From NCBI GenBank assembly GCA_014773175.1, contig VXCM01000300.1:91063-155062 (forward strand): DNA of 64,000 bases, read 5' to 3'. Under the pieces are notes generated by a model. The model saw nothing but the letters and a program-made list of their open reading frames with translations, was not told the DNA's origin and did not search any database. The position numbers and the translations under genes were made by a program. Of this stretch, positions 25,101 to 35,335 are shown one piece after another; position 1 is the first letter of the stretch; the number at the start of each line of letters is the position of its first letter. Source of the stretch: Lucifuga dentata (taxonomy: Eukaryota; Chordata; Actinopteri; Ophidiiformes; Bythitidae).

Positions 25101-28100
25101 GGCCCAGATATCGTCGCTGGCTCGAGGGATGTCCAGATTAGAGGAGGAGCTACAGGTGGTGCAGGAGGAGAAAGCCGCTCTGCTCTCTGATCTGGCCTCT
25201 GTCAGGGAGCTCTGTGTCAAGCTGGACTCCGCCAAGGAGCTCACCGCACGCCAGCTGACCTCCAAGAGCATGGAGCTGGAGAGGGTGAGGCCTGTCACGG
25301 CTCGACTTAGAATGAGAAAGCTTTTTATTTGCTCATCCACTCTGTAAATACGTGTGTTTTGTTTTTTTAGGTCGCAGGAGAAGTGGAGGATGTTCGGTCA
25401 GAGGCAGAGCTGATTAAGAAACAGCTGGCCAGCGAGAGGTTGACTGTCCGTAACCTGGAGACGCTTCTTTCCACCAATCGACACAAAGAGTTCCAAACTC
25501 ACCTGACGGCCAGCGAGAAAGAGTCGGAGCTGAAGCTCCTGCGAGACAGACTCACCCTGGCTGACAGCAAAAAGTATGACAAATCTGACATGACCACTGG
25601 GGGTTTTTTTTAACTGTTAAGACATGAAACAAAACATGTAATACTGTGTGTGTGGTTGTATGTGGGTGTATACACAAACAGCGCGGAGTATGCCAGGGAG
25701 GTTTCCCAACTCCGCGGCAGACTTTCCCAGCTACAGACGGAGATGGACGTTCTGAAGAGACAGTTGACCACCGAACGCTTTGAGCGGTGAGCCGAACAAC
25801 ACTGACGCTGCATTTTCATCACAGTACCTCAGGACAGTAATAATAATAATAATATTCTGGAATTGATCAACAAAACATTTAGCATGAATCGTATCAGATT
25901 TCTGCTTCAGTATCACCGATGATATTTATTTGTTTGTATAGCTGATGGATAAAAAAGATTGCAGTGTTCACACCTGCACTTGTTTCCTCACAGCATATTT
26001 AGTTATGGTTGGAGCCTGTGTAACAGATGACGCCATTGTTTGGTTTATGAAGTAGAACGTCATCTGGGACTGTAAATAATCTGAGACGTTTCCACATAAA
26101 TAATGTTATGTTTGCTTTCCCTCATCCCTGTTCAATACAAACAGTCAGTCTTTCCCTCTGACACACTTACTTGTGACATTTTATATTCACAACAGCAGTG
26201 GTTTGCTTTGGAGTATGTGCAAAAACAATTTGGTAGTTAGAAAAACTTTTGGGTGATTTTTCAAGTTTTTGCCTATTAAAGGACCATACCAGCCATTTTG
26301 CATGTTTGAGCCTAATATATTAAATTTTCATACACNTGCCTATTAAAGGACCATACCAGCCATTTTGCATGTTTGAGCCTAATATATTAAATTTTCATAC
26401 ACAAAATATTACTGACAATCATTTCCCAAAGCATACTACTGGAACAGTGAGTCAGTTTTTTTTTCCTACCTTCCAGACCACCATTGATTTCAGTTCATTC
26501 TGGTACATTATTAAAATCAACTTGTTGATACTTGAAACATTCTTGGGATAGGTAATCCATCATCATGAACAAGACGTATATTGAGTTTTTTTTTTTTTTT
26601 CAAAATTACTTAATTTTAGTGTTTAAGTGCAATAAAAAGTGCAGAGTGATTGCAAATGCTTCCTAATGTCAGTTCTTCACAAGAGCACTTGAATGCATCA
26701 CTAGGAAGCATTTTCAGATCACTCCATGCATTTTACTGCGCTTAAAGCGAAAATTACATAACTTCGGAAAAAAAAACTTGAATATAGTCTTGTTCGCGGT
26801 GATGGATTACCTATCCCAAGAACATTTCCAGTATCAACAAGTTGATTTTAATAGTGTACCAGAATGAACTGAAATGGCGGGCTGGAAGGTAGGAAAAAAA
26901 TTAACTCACTGTTCCAGTAGTATGCTTTGGGAAATGATTGTCAGTAACATTACGTGTATGAAAATTTAATATATTAGGCTCAAACATGCAAAATGACCAG
27001 TATGGTCCTTTAACTGCAGCTCAACAAGTCGTGTGTACTTAGTATTACTGCCAGCCATTTTCCAAAGCATCTCATAAAGCTTTTCAGTGTTTTTCTTTGC
27101 TTGCAGGCTGCTGCTGGTTTTCCACTTTTCACTAATGTGAAAATGAACTTGGACAGACGTTGCTTGTATTAAACAAATCGTCATGGTGTACAATCACCTA
27201 TTTTTATTTATTTATAAACAGTAACCATGAAAACTAGTCATGGCGGTGTGTTCAATCACATTCCAACGCCAAGGATTTCAGAAGCAGCCAGCAGTGGCAA
27301 CCATTTAGAAGGCAACCAAATTTATATGATCCTTTTTTGTTTCCATGAGATTCCCACCAAATAGCTAACAATAGTTCAGCTAGCATGAGTGGAGGAAAAG
27401 TGTTGAACCAAAACTGTAACTTTCAAGCTGCTGTGTTTCAAACCAGCAGAAAACAATAAGAGAGATGTACCATTTGAAGTACTAGGGATTAAAGGACAAT
27501 CTTGGTGATTTAACATGTTTTAGTCCAGTAAATAGAAACCTGTATGCACATTACATTACTGCCAATCATTTTCTAAAACATGTTTTTCCTGGGTTTCAGG
27601 TCATTGTAGTACGCTATAAAAATAAACTAGTAGAGACTTGAAACATGTTTGGGATAATCCATCACCAAAATGTTTATTAAATTTTTTGTCAAAGTTACTT
27701 AACGTGACTGCAAGCAGTATTTATTGGGCTCAAACATAAAATCACTGGTATTCTCCTTTAAGTGAAAGACCTTACTTTGCAAAGTGCTGCAGCATCTTAG
27801 ACCAAACTTCAGCATATCCAGTACAGTTTCTCAGCATTTTTTTTTTTTTTTACTATTTTCATTGCATCAGCATGTGTTTGCATCCTCATTATTATTTTTA
27901 ATCTGTTCTGTGACACAGCATGAGCTCATCCAAAAGGTCATCAGGTATGTTTATAAAAGAAGATGAACACAGTTCCTAAGTCTCAGATGCCCACGCTGCA
28001 CTGACAGTATTCTGTTGTAGCACGAAACAGAACTTTTTATGCCTGAGAACATGAAATCACTTGATAATTCTCTAACCGTACATATAAAAAAAAACTTTAA

Positions 28101-28503
28101 TACACATTGCAGTTACAAAGATGTAACAGCACAGTGGAGATATAAGCATCAGATTGTGAAATTGTCTCATGGCTTCTCTGTTCCCATCTGTCTCTGTCCT
28201 CAGTGAGCGGGCAGTTCAGGAGATGCGTAAACATGGCGTGTCTTTCTCCTCCCTGAGAAGCTCCTCCCCCCTCAGTACCTCCACCTCCCACGTCTCCCAA
28301 GACCACTCCATCCTCCGAACTCTTGACCGCTCCACCGACAAATCAGTTGACAGGTAAGGTTTCACATCTCACTTACTGCCTTTTTTTTTTTTAACACAAA
28401 ACTCATAAAGTTGTTTTTAACAGTTCTTCCTCCTAATTTCTTAACATAACCTAACTTAAGCCTGTTTCTTTTTTTTTTCAGAAGTGTGAGCTTCAGGGAG
28501 TAG
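16150..28503 (+). CDS. cep135: Centrosomal protein of 135 kDa
   Basis: Coiled-coil scaffold of the centriole cartwheel. In the family the N-terminal part binds microtubules and CPAP/CENPJ, and the C-terminal part binds SAS-6. Coding exons: 16150-16262, 16622-16812, 16934-17101, 17751-17892, 18026-18110, 18209-18337, 18454-18669, 18797-18862, 19055-19205, 19338-19558, 19642-19797, 19875-20012, 20916-20993, 21103-21254, 21900-22015, 22104-22258, 22940-22995, 23094-23262, 23388-23498, 24768-24953, 25075-25284, 25371-25573, 25682-25786, 28204-28353, 28482-28503. They join in frame to 3489 nt, 1162 aa (human about 1140). The start MSTNAERKFVNLRKRLDQLG and blocks such as EINSLRRQLD, RRLQDDLSTMTREN and LLSSDTERRHLR match the human protein as recalled. 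Almost all of it is heptad-rich coiled coil. Two introns have GC donors (18338, 23499). Many introns carry MITEs. Confidence 0.95.
18338..18453 (+). other. cep135: GC-AG intron in cep135
   Basis: The exon ending LIAHLNLQ must stop at 18337 to join in frame with IEYLQEING starting at 18454. The donor is CAG then GCATGT, not GT. GC-AG introns are a known minor class whose exonic CAG compensates for the weaker donor. Confidence 0.75.
20395..20535. mobile_element. Truncated relative of the TTAA MITE
   Basis: Contains TACTACCTGCATACATGTTACGTTACTAAAGC, TACCGTATTTCAG and GGTGATACACCCACCTTAAA, matching pieces of the MITE interior, partly in inverted order. It abuts copy 4, so it looks like a rearranged fragment next to or interrupted by that copy. 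The left boundary is unclear. Confidence 0.45.
20536..20820 (+). mobile_element. TTAA-flanked MITE, copy 4 (internally deleted)
   Basis: Left end AGGACCATACCACCC preceded by TTAA; right end CACTGGTATGGTCCT followed by TTAA. At 285 bp it is about half the length of full copies, so the middle has been lost. It lies in the cep135 intron before the exon at 20916. Confidence 0.78.
22284..22865 (+). mobile_element. TTAA-flanked MITE, copy 5
   Basis: Left end AGGACCATACCACCC preceded by TTAA; right end GGATGGTATGGTCAT followed by TTAA. It starts only 25 bases after the donor of the exon ending at 22258 and makes up most of that intron. Full-length interior, same orientation as the other full copies. 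Confidence 0.82.
23542..24199 (+). mobile_element. TTAA-flanked MITE, copy 6
   Basis: Left end ATGACCATGCCATCC preceded by TTAA; right end GGTGGTATGGTCCT followed by TTAA. Full-length interior. A false internal duplication (23987-24048 repeated at 24050-24111 around an N) inflates its length. Confidence 0.82.
23987..24111. repeat. Assembly duplication around N at 24049
   Basis: The 62 bases at 23987-24048 are identical to 24050-24111, separated by one N. Same artefact type as at 9928, 26336, 31229 and 51754. Confidence 0.82.
24310..24710. mobile_element. Putative MITE in cep135 intron
   Basis: The left part has GTGCTGCATTCC, CTTGGAACTCAGAA and AATTTCC; the right part, read in reverse complement, has CACTGTTCCTTGGAACTGGG and TAACTCAGAA. 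These look like degenerate terminal inverted repeats of about 40 bases. No clear target duplication was found, so the boundaries are approximate. Confidence 0.4.
26270..26402. repeat. Assembly duplication around N at 26336
   Basis: The 66 bases at 26270-26335 are identical to 26337-26402, separated by one N. It duplicates the left end of MITE copy 7, so one of the two termini is false. Confidence 0.85.
26280..27009. mobile_element. Foldback derivative of the TTAA MITE, copy 7
   Basis: Left end AGGACCATACCAGCC preceded by TTAA; right end ACCAGTATGGTCCT followed by TTAA. Unlike the other copies, its right half is an inverted copy of the left half: about 26340-26652 pairs with 26700-27009 as arms of about 310 bp with high identity. 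A central loop is flanked by a smaller inverted pair (TGCTTCCTA ... TAGGAAGCA). It lies in the long cep135 intron 25787-28203. Confidence 0.8.
27493..27757 (+). mobile_element. TTAA-flanked MITE, copy 8 (short)
   Basis: Left end AGGACAATCTTGGTG preceded by TTAA; right end CACTGGTATTCTCCT followed by TTAA. A 265-bp diverged, internally deleted member that keeps the words ACATTACATTACTGCCAATC and GGGCTCAAACAT. Confidence 0.7.
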
Positions 28504-28801
28504 CAACTAGATCAGCAGGAAAATGAAGGTGCAGAAGAGTGAGTCAGAAATTTATGGAATCCAGCGCATCAGGTCTCATATCTGATGAAGATAATGATGA
28601 TAATTGTAAGTTGTCATGGAAACAGAAGCATTTCGGACAAGGCCTTAATGCTTTTGTGGATGTATCTGCCTAAACAGGAAGAACCTGAACCTGAAAGCCG
28701 CTTTACTTCTTCAACACAACAAGGATGAACTCATGCCTGTGTCCTACTAAAGCTACTGAAAGTGTCAAAATGACATTTTAAATAAGCCATCATACTTTTC
28801 T

Positions 28802-28807
28802 AATAAA
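28802..28807 (+). promoter_or_regulatory. cep135 polyadenylation signal
   Basis: AATAAA about 300 bases after the cep135 stop codon. A second AATAAA near 29018-29023 could serve a longer transcript. Confidence 0.65.
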
Positions 28808-29181
28808 AGACTTTACCTATGTGCAAAGTACCTTCTGTCGATGAATTAGCATTCAGCTTCAAACCAAGACGAGGAATGATTTCACTATTCGTTCTCTTGA
28901 GCTGAATTTGGTTCCAGCGACAGTGACAACTGTTGGTTCATCTGTCTGTGGTTTTGTGTCATTTGTGCTTTAAATTCATGTTTTATAACGTTACTTAAAT
29001 TATTAAATTATTTACAAAATAAAGCAATACAAAAATGACGATAAATGCAGTTATTCTAAATGGCATTATTATGCAGGCCATTCTGAACGTCATTTTGATT
29101 AGGAGAAATTGAGAGATGTGGGAAAGAAGGGAGAAAGCTGGGAAAGAGAGGCCACGACAAGCAAGCGCGAGCTTGAATTAA

Positions 29182-29315
29182 AGGACCACACTGGAGATTT
29201 TGCATGTTTGAGCCCAATATAACCTGCATACACATTATGTTACTGATAACCAATTCCCAAAACAGCAAACACCATGTTTGCTGTGGTTCACAAACAAAAC
29301 TGCCGGTGTGGTCCT
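29182..29315 (+). mobile_element. TTAA-flanked MITE, copy 9 (minimal)
   Basis: Left end AGGACCACACTGGAG preceded by TTAA; right end GCCGGTGTGGTCCT followed by TTAA. Only 134 bp, essentially the two termini. It lies between cep135 and chst14 and is the last copy seen in the window. Confidence 0.75.
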
Positions 29316-29742
29316 TTAAAACCCTCTGAGTGCATGGTATGTGATTTAGTCTGTTAAACCACTTAATGCCCATGGAAACATTAATCCACTACATTCTCCA
29401 ATGTCTAGATGAAGAAATGAGGAAAAAAAAAAAAAAACGTTGCTTTTGTAACTTTTGTTATTGGTCCAGTGACAGTAACAGTGCTTGACAGGATCACTTT
29501 GGAATGACGAGATGTTTTTGGCTTTCAGTAACATTTGTCTACGGCTGATTTCAAGTCTTAGTGATTTTGAAGTCAAGCTCCATTTCTTTATAGTACATAA
29601 GCATTTTGCAATGACGTGCGACCATGTCACTAAAAGAAAAATTTAGAACTGGTATCAAAAACTGCTTGTTACCCATAGGAATAAAAAACAGTGTAAAGGA
29701 TTCTCTATAAAAAATATTTTCAAACTATAAAACGTTGCACGC

Positions 29743-32682
29743 TTAATGCCGGCAGTGTTCAGTGGTTGTGTTGGGAAGGGGATAAGTGAAGAGAGAAAAG
29801 TCTAGAATGTACTTGGGCAGGAGTTCCTTCAGCAGCTTCTGCGGTAAGCTGCACACATAGTAGTGCAATGTCTCTGTGGTGACCGGCTTGTACCACGTTT
29901 GCCTCTCTGGGAAGTGGATATCAGGAGGCGCCCCAATGTGCTGCAGCACAAAGTCTGCGTCTCTTTCGAGGTTCTCGTAAGAGCCGATGAAGTCGTAGGT
30001 TATGGCGCACGGCTGGCATAAGTTGTACATGGGCATCCAGTGTTCGTTCATACGCTCCACATCCTCATCTAGCAAGTAACGAACAAACTCCGGAAAGGTC
30101 ACATCGTCTCCGTTTACCGGTGCGTCCTTAGCGCGGCTCTTCCGGTACCGTTTCACAATCTCCACACCGTACTTTTTCTGGTAGGACTCGATCTCTCCAA
30201 ACTTGTTCCTGTAAGCAGAAAGCAGGCGCTCCATGGGCTCCCGTACGAACATGAACTTGAAGTAGTGCTTGAGGCGGTAGCTGATCTCCTCGGGTTTCAG
30301 TGATGACAAAAACTGCAGGTCGCTGCGGTGGTCCATCTTGATTTTGACGCCGATGTTCTCCAGTGCTCCGTTCAGGACCTTGAGGACCCTCTTCCAGTTG
30401 GAGCAGGCCACTTTGGGAACGTAGCAGTAGAGGAAGCGGTATTCATCATTCACGAGGACGTGCTGTAGCAGTGTCTTCCTCTGCAGGGGACTCAGGGACC
30501 AAACACTGTGGGGCATATTCTTTTGACCGCAGATGGTTTTGATGGTCCGGTTCCGGATCTCCTGGAGGATCTAAGTGTGAATGCAGAGTAATGACACTGG
30601 ATGTTTGATATGGAATGCCAAATGCGCCAAAATTAAATCAATAAAACAACATTATGAAATAAATAACTATGCAAAAATCATTTTTATCATGAAATTTTAT
30701 TTCATAACACTTTTATTTCATAATGCCCCATTTTTAAGTCTCTTTGTTATTTCACAACACCATTTTTATTTCATAATGACAGTTTTCTTTCATAATGCCC
30801 CGTTTTTCGAAAGTCTCTTATTTCACAGCACCGTTTTTCAGAATGGCACATTTCATTACGAGATTTCATCACGAGATTTGAGGGCCAGTGGGCGTGGCCT
30901 TACGCTGATCATTTGTTCCTGGTTCCAGACAAGGCAGACAAATTCAAGTCAAAACTTTCGACTACAACTATTAAACTATCACCAAATTAAGTTTTGAGTT
31001 TTTTCATGCGAGAAAGTAGTTACTTAGTATTAGAATATATGGTTGGTTAATTAAAATAATGCTGGATTAAAAATTGTTTGACCCCTCTCTCTCTCTAATA
31101 CACAAATCAGGTGTTAAATTCTAATGTTCTTTCATTTATTTGAAACCACAGAAACTATCTATCTAAAGTTAAATTATTATTTTGCCTGGTTAGTGTGTAG
31201 TGTTAATTACAGTTAACTGTTATCACCGNCTAAAGTTAAATTATTATTTTGCCTGGTTAGTGTGTAGTGTTAATTACAGTTAACTGTTATCACCGGGGGT
31301 AACGGGGATGACCGGTCAGCGGAGAAGCTGCTCTCTGCTGCTGCTGGGAACCTCGAGCGGAGTTCCCGTCTCTGAAAATGTTGAAACCAAATTTTAATTT
31401 AGCATTATTTTAATCAGTCGACCATATATTCAAATTCTAAGCAGCTACTATCTCGCATAAAAAAAACAACTCAAAACTTAATTTGGCGACAGTTTAATAG
31501 TTGTAGTCGAAAGTTTTGACTTCAATTTGACTTCCTTATCTGGAACCAGGAACAAATGATCAGTGTAAGGCCACGCCCACTGGCCCTCAAATCTCGTGAT
31601 GAAATCTCGAAATGAAATGTGCCATTATGAAAAACGGTGCTGTGAAATAAAAGAGGCTTTTGAAAAATGGGTCATTATGCAATAAAAGTGTTATTATGAA
31701 ATAAGATTTCATGATAAAAATGATTTTTGCATAGAGTTAATTATTTAATAATGTCATTTTTTTTATTGAAGTTTGGTGCATTTGGTGTTCCATAGTTTGA
31801 GGGGGAAAAGCAGGATTTAAAAATAAACCGTACTTGGGTAAAAGCAGAAATAAGTAATTTAAAAAATTACTTTGTTGCAAGTAAATGTGTCCATTAGAAA
31901 AATAATTAACATACAACAAACCCACACGCAAAAATTAAGACCTGCTTCAGTTCAGTGATAAATTTCAGCAATATGAAATCTGGGCGACATTTAAAACTTC
32001 CCCCCACCCNACCCCCACCCCCAGCGCTATTGCACTATGGAGGTTACAATACACTTTAAACGGTTATTTTAGTGTGCCAGTCTTTTAAAAGGAGTATCTA
32101 TAAAGCAGAATGTATGTATCCTTTGCCAATTTGTGGATTTAAAACCAGATAAATCAGGATAAATGTTGGCTGATAAATATGCAGCAGCTCATTAACATAC
32201 TGATCTTCATTGGCTTTTACCTGTCACACCTCACAGAAACGCTACCTTCATGTGACAAAGGTGCACTGGTTATCATAAGAGAAGTTTTATGAATGACNTT
32301 TTTTTTTTTTTTTTTTTTTAATTAATCTGGGCCATTGAGTGTATTCACTTAGGAAGAAAAAAAACAAAACAAAACAAAACACCAATAAAACCCCTCATGG
32401 TTCCTACTGTACCTGGGAATCCACGTCCGCAGTAGCCGGGCTGTGTTTCACTGCCTGGCGCATATAGTTGGACCTTTTGCCGATTCCCCGAGGTGATGGC
32501 GTCTCCATACTGTTCAGCATTCCTTTCTCTATCATAAGCAACAGGCCTCCTGACGCTACGATCACCAGGAACGTCAGAACCGAAGGCAGCACGGCGGAGC
32601 TGCGGCGCCCAGAGCTCACCATTGTCCTAAAGTTCATAACGGCCCGTTTTACGCCGTAGTCTTGCTGCTTGCGGGGAAACAT
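29743..32682 (-). CDS. chst14: Carbohydrate sulfotransferase 14 (dermatan 4-O-sulfotransferase 1)
   Basis: Golgi type II membrane enzyme that moves sulfate from PAPS to the 4-position of GalNAc in dermatan sulfate. Two coding exons: 32682-32413 (90 codons, phase-0 donor GTACAG) and 30570-29743 (acceptor CACTTAG), giving 365 aa (human 376). The N-terminus has a cytoplasmic tail, then a hydrophobic anchor at about residues 31-50 ([20 protein letters not shown]). The 5'-phosphosulfate loop [13 protein letters not shown] is at about 140-152 and the 3'-phosphate site [17 protein letters not shown] at about 198-214. The C-terminus [15 protein letters not shown] matches CHST14 closely. The second exon opens with [20 protein letters not shown], matching the human linker DVRNRTLRAVCGQPGMP as recalled. 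The human coding region is a single exon; here a 1.84-kb intron splits it. Confidence 0.94.
30611..31792. mobile_element. Long-arm foldback transposon in chst14 intron
   Basis: The left arm (about 30611-31010) and right arm (about 31440-31792) are inverted copies. The termini read TGGAATGCCAAATGCGCC and, from the other strand, TGGAACACCAAATGCACC. Further inside, GGGCCAGTGGGCGTGGCC and CTGGTTCCAG occur in both arms. TA flanks each end (30609-30610, 31793-31794), fitting a TA target duplication of the Tc1/mariner type. There is no transposase. The loop contains an assembly duplication at 31163-31295. Confidence 0.78.
31163..31295. repeat. Assembly duplication around N at 31229
   Basis: The 66 bases at 31163-31228 recur exactly at 31230-31295, separated by one N. 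An unmerged contig overlap in the loop of the foldback element. Confidence 0.85.
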
Positions 32683-35029
32683 TCTCTCTGTCTATCCAGA
32701 AGTTGTTGGGCTATTTTAAAACGTTTACAGCCGCTGTACAAAAACCGTTTACCTACCACGTACCCATAGTTAAACTTCAAAACTGTGAGGCTTGCAAGAT
32801 TTAAATGGAGCATTTCCTGTATGGATTTCAAAATAAAGCTGTATTGATTGACTTTTTCCAACGTATCTGTCTGAAGCAAATGACAAAGATGAAAATGAAT
32901 ACGACATTCAAGAAAGAAAATGAAAATAATATCGTTCCTCTTTAAAATTTCCTCTCAGTGTTTTCTATAAACCGAAAACATTAGCGTCAAGTAAATACGA
33001 TTTTAAAAAAGGACGTCCGGTCAACGTTTTCAATATAAAATCCTCTCTGACACCTCTGTATATTAAGGTTGAGAAACAAAAACCGAATTTAAAAAGCGGT
33101 AGTAAGTAGTTTAAAAACAACCTTTTGCTATAGTATTTTAATAAACATATATTCACAGCCCAAAGGATTTATGTGAGGATTTTTGAAGATGGCATGCATC
33201 CAAATTCATCCATCCATTTTCTTATTGCCTATGTGGATGAGTGCAGACATTCTTGCCTCCAGCAATTTCACCTTTGATTTTATCTTCTTAGTCTTATGGA
33301 AATTGCTTGTGGTCAAAAATTTGACATTTGTTTCGTGTGTTGTTTTATGAGCTTTCATTTTATAGCACTGCTCTTCTTTACACACTGAAAGGCTAACGTA
33401 GTCTAAAAGATGAGAGATATTTTCAACTTAGCGATCAGACACAGACACGTCTTTAAACAGCAGCAATGGAACAAGTTTCCCAATTCTTGATTTATAATAG
33501 TCCAGTTGATTCGCTTTGCATGAGTCACAAAGCTCCTTGTTTTAGCATCGGATGCTTCCCGCTTCTGCTGCATTCATGTCAGAAGAACTGGAGGAAATGA
33601 ATTTTGTTGCCTCTCTATGCAAGTCCTTAACATGTATAAGCTACTAGATCCAAATTTGTACTCAAAGTCGAAAGAACTGAAATGTATATCGATCTAGACG
33701 AGGCGTACTGCACTACAGATGTTACTGTGTTGAAAACAAAATATGTTTCAATCACTTTTGAGTTCAAATGAAATTGCTTTGGCCACAGAATGTGTATTGG
33801 AAATAACATTTCTTTTTCAATATGGTTGCGTCACATTATCTGCTTCCCTCTCTAGGGTATAAATGAATCTTATCTTTGTCATTATTGAGCATTAATGATG
33901 AGCTCACAGCACTGTCTTTATTATAATAGCCTGATTTAGCACTTGCATTAGTGCAACCACTCATCTGACCAACAATTAAGCCTACGTTTTTACTTTTATT
34001 ACATAAATATAAATAGATATTTACTTAGTTCATTGCTTGAAGGTGACAACATACCAGAACATTTCTATTTGTTTCTGTTTGGAACAGTTGCTGACTGCTC
34101 AGCCTTAGCGAAGCAGCCCTGCAGGATCTTCACCACAACCATATCATACTGATCTGATAAGACCAAAATGTTGACATCATCAGTATAAAAGCAGATATAC
34201 CATCCTAATATTATATACTTCAGGCCCTGGCTGCAAATGTCCTGTCCTGTCCATGAAACGAGCAGGATGTTGGTCAGTTTCTTCTCAAAAGTTAATGTAG
34301 TGTTTTGACATCCTCTTTTAAAAATGTTTAATGTACATTTTTAATAATGCAATCTGAAAGATCAGCCTCTCAGTGAGATGATTGATGCACTTTTATTGGT
34401 AGGCAGATATCACGTGTTCTATCTGATTTATAAATCTAGATTGTGGATTGGAAGATGGTAAAGCTGGTAAATCGCCTATTAATATTTTAAGCAATTCTTG
34501 CAACTGATGCTTTATTAATTTAATTAATTTATATCTAAAGTTGACGATCTGTCATTAAAAAGTCTAAATTTCGTCAGTCTTCTTATGTTTTAATGCTAAC
34601 ACCGAAAAATGTTCATATTGTGTAATACAGATCTAAAGTGTCACAAAAGTTAAATTCCCGCTTTGAGACTGGAATGCTAAAACAAGCTTACATTGGGGAT
34701 TATAGTTTATATGTGCACTTTAACAGCAAAAAGGTTAAACTTTGGACCTAAAAGTGGCCATGAGGATTATAATTCCTTAGTGCCAGGGATAATAGCTGTT
34801 TAAGTTTTGGGAAGCATTTTATTGGAGGATCGAGAACTGAAATGGCAAGTTTTATCTTTTTTATAGGCCCATAAGGCATGAAATTAAACCTTTTCAAACC
34901 TGAATAAACAAGCAGCAATATGAAACAAATTGTAGGCGAATGACATGCCATCATGATTAGATGACTGTCAACGTCTATTTTCCACAGAGGCACTAAATCT
35001 CGGTGGGAATATTGCACGGTGATTTGTCA
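32683..35029. other. chst14 upstream region and gene-poor DNA
   Basis: Includes the presumed chst14 promoter and 5' UTR on the minus strand (about 32683-33150). The rest is AT-rich with no exon-like segment, recognisable repeat family or RNA gene. I see nothing further that can be supported. Confidence 0.5.
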
Positions 35030-35084
35030 TTAGGGAGGATCAGCTGCTCGTGTCTTTAAGGACTTCCCCAAAAACACGGTCTTA

Positions 35085-35335
35085 CGTCCCACTAACGTGC
35101 ACGCATCGTGACCGGGGCGCATATGTTTGCTGTGCCGTGTGTGTCCGCTTGGCTTTCCGTTGCAGCCACACCCTCCGTATCCATCTCTCACGCGTGCAGC
35201 TGTGCGGGAGTCTGTCGGTGCGCTGAACTGTGCGTGCGTCTCCCCGTCGGGCACCCGCAGCATCAGCAACACAAAAGGGTCGGAGGCGCCGTGAGCTGCT
35301 TCCACGCTGATCGGCAGGAGGAATCGCGCTAAAAT
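35085..35335. promoter_or_regulatory. CpG-rich segment, candidate cracd promoter or first exon
   Basis: A stretch rich in CpG (CGTGACCGGGGCGC, CACGCGTGCAG, GTGCGTGCGTC, GGAGGCGCCGTGAG) inside otherwise AT-rich DNA. It is the only CpG-dense island between chst14 and the first recognised cracd exon at 47758, so it is a candidate start region for cracd. No start codon or splice donor links it to cracd by sequence. Confidence 0.35.

Larger units (their letters stand above)
28504..29742. other. 3' flanks of convergent cep135 and chst14
   Basis: Space between the cep135 stop (28503) and the chst14 stop (29743). It holds the cep135 3' UTR with AATAAA at 28802-28807, a short MITE (copy 9), and presumably the chst14 3' UTR on the other strand. 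No coding segment is recognisable. Confidence 0.65.

Noticed and set aside
30581..30997. Open frame of 138 codons in the chst14 intron
   Set aside because: It lies inside the left arm of the foldback element; the translation is Phe/His-rich from ATTTCATAATG-like repeats.
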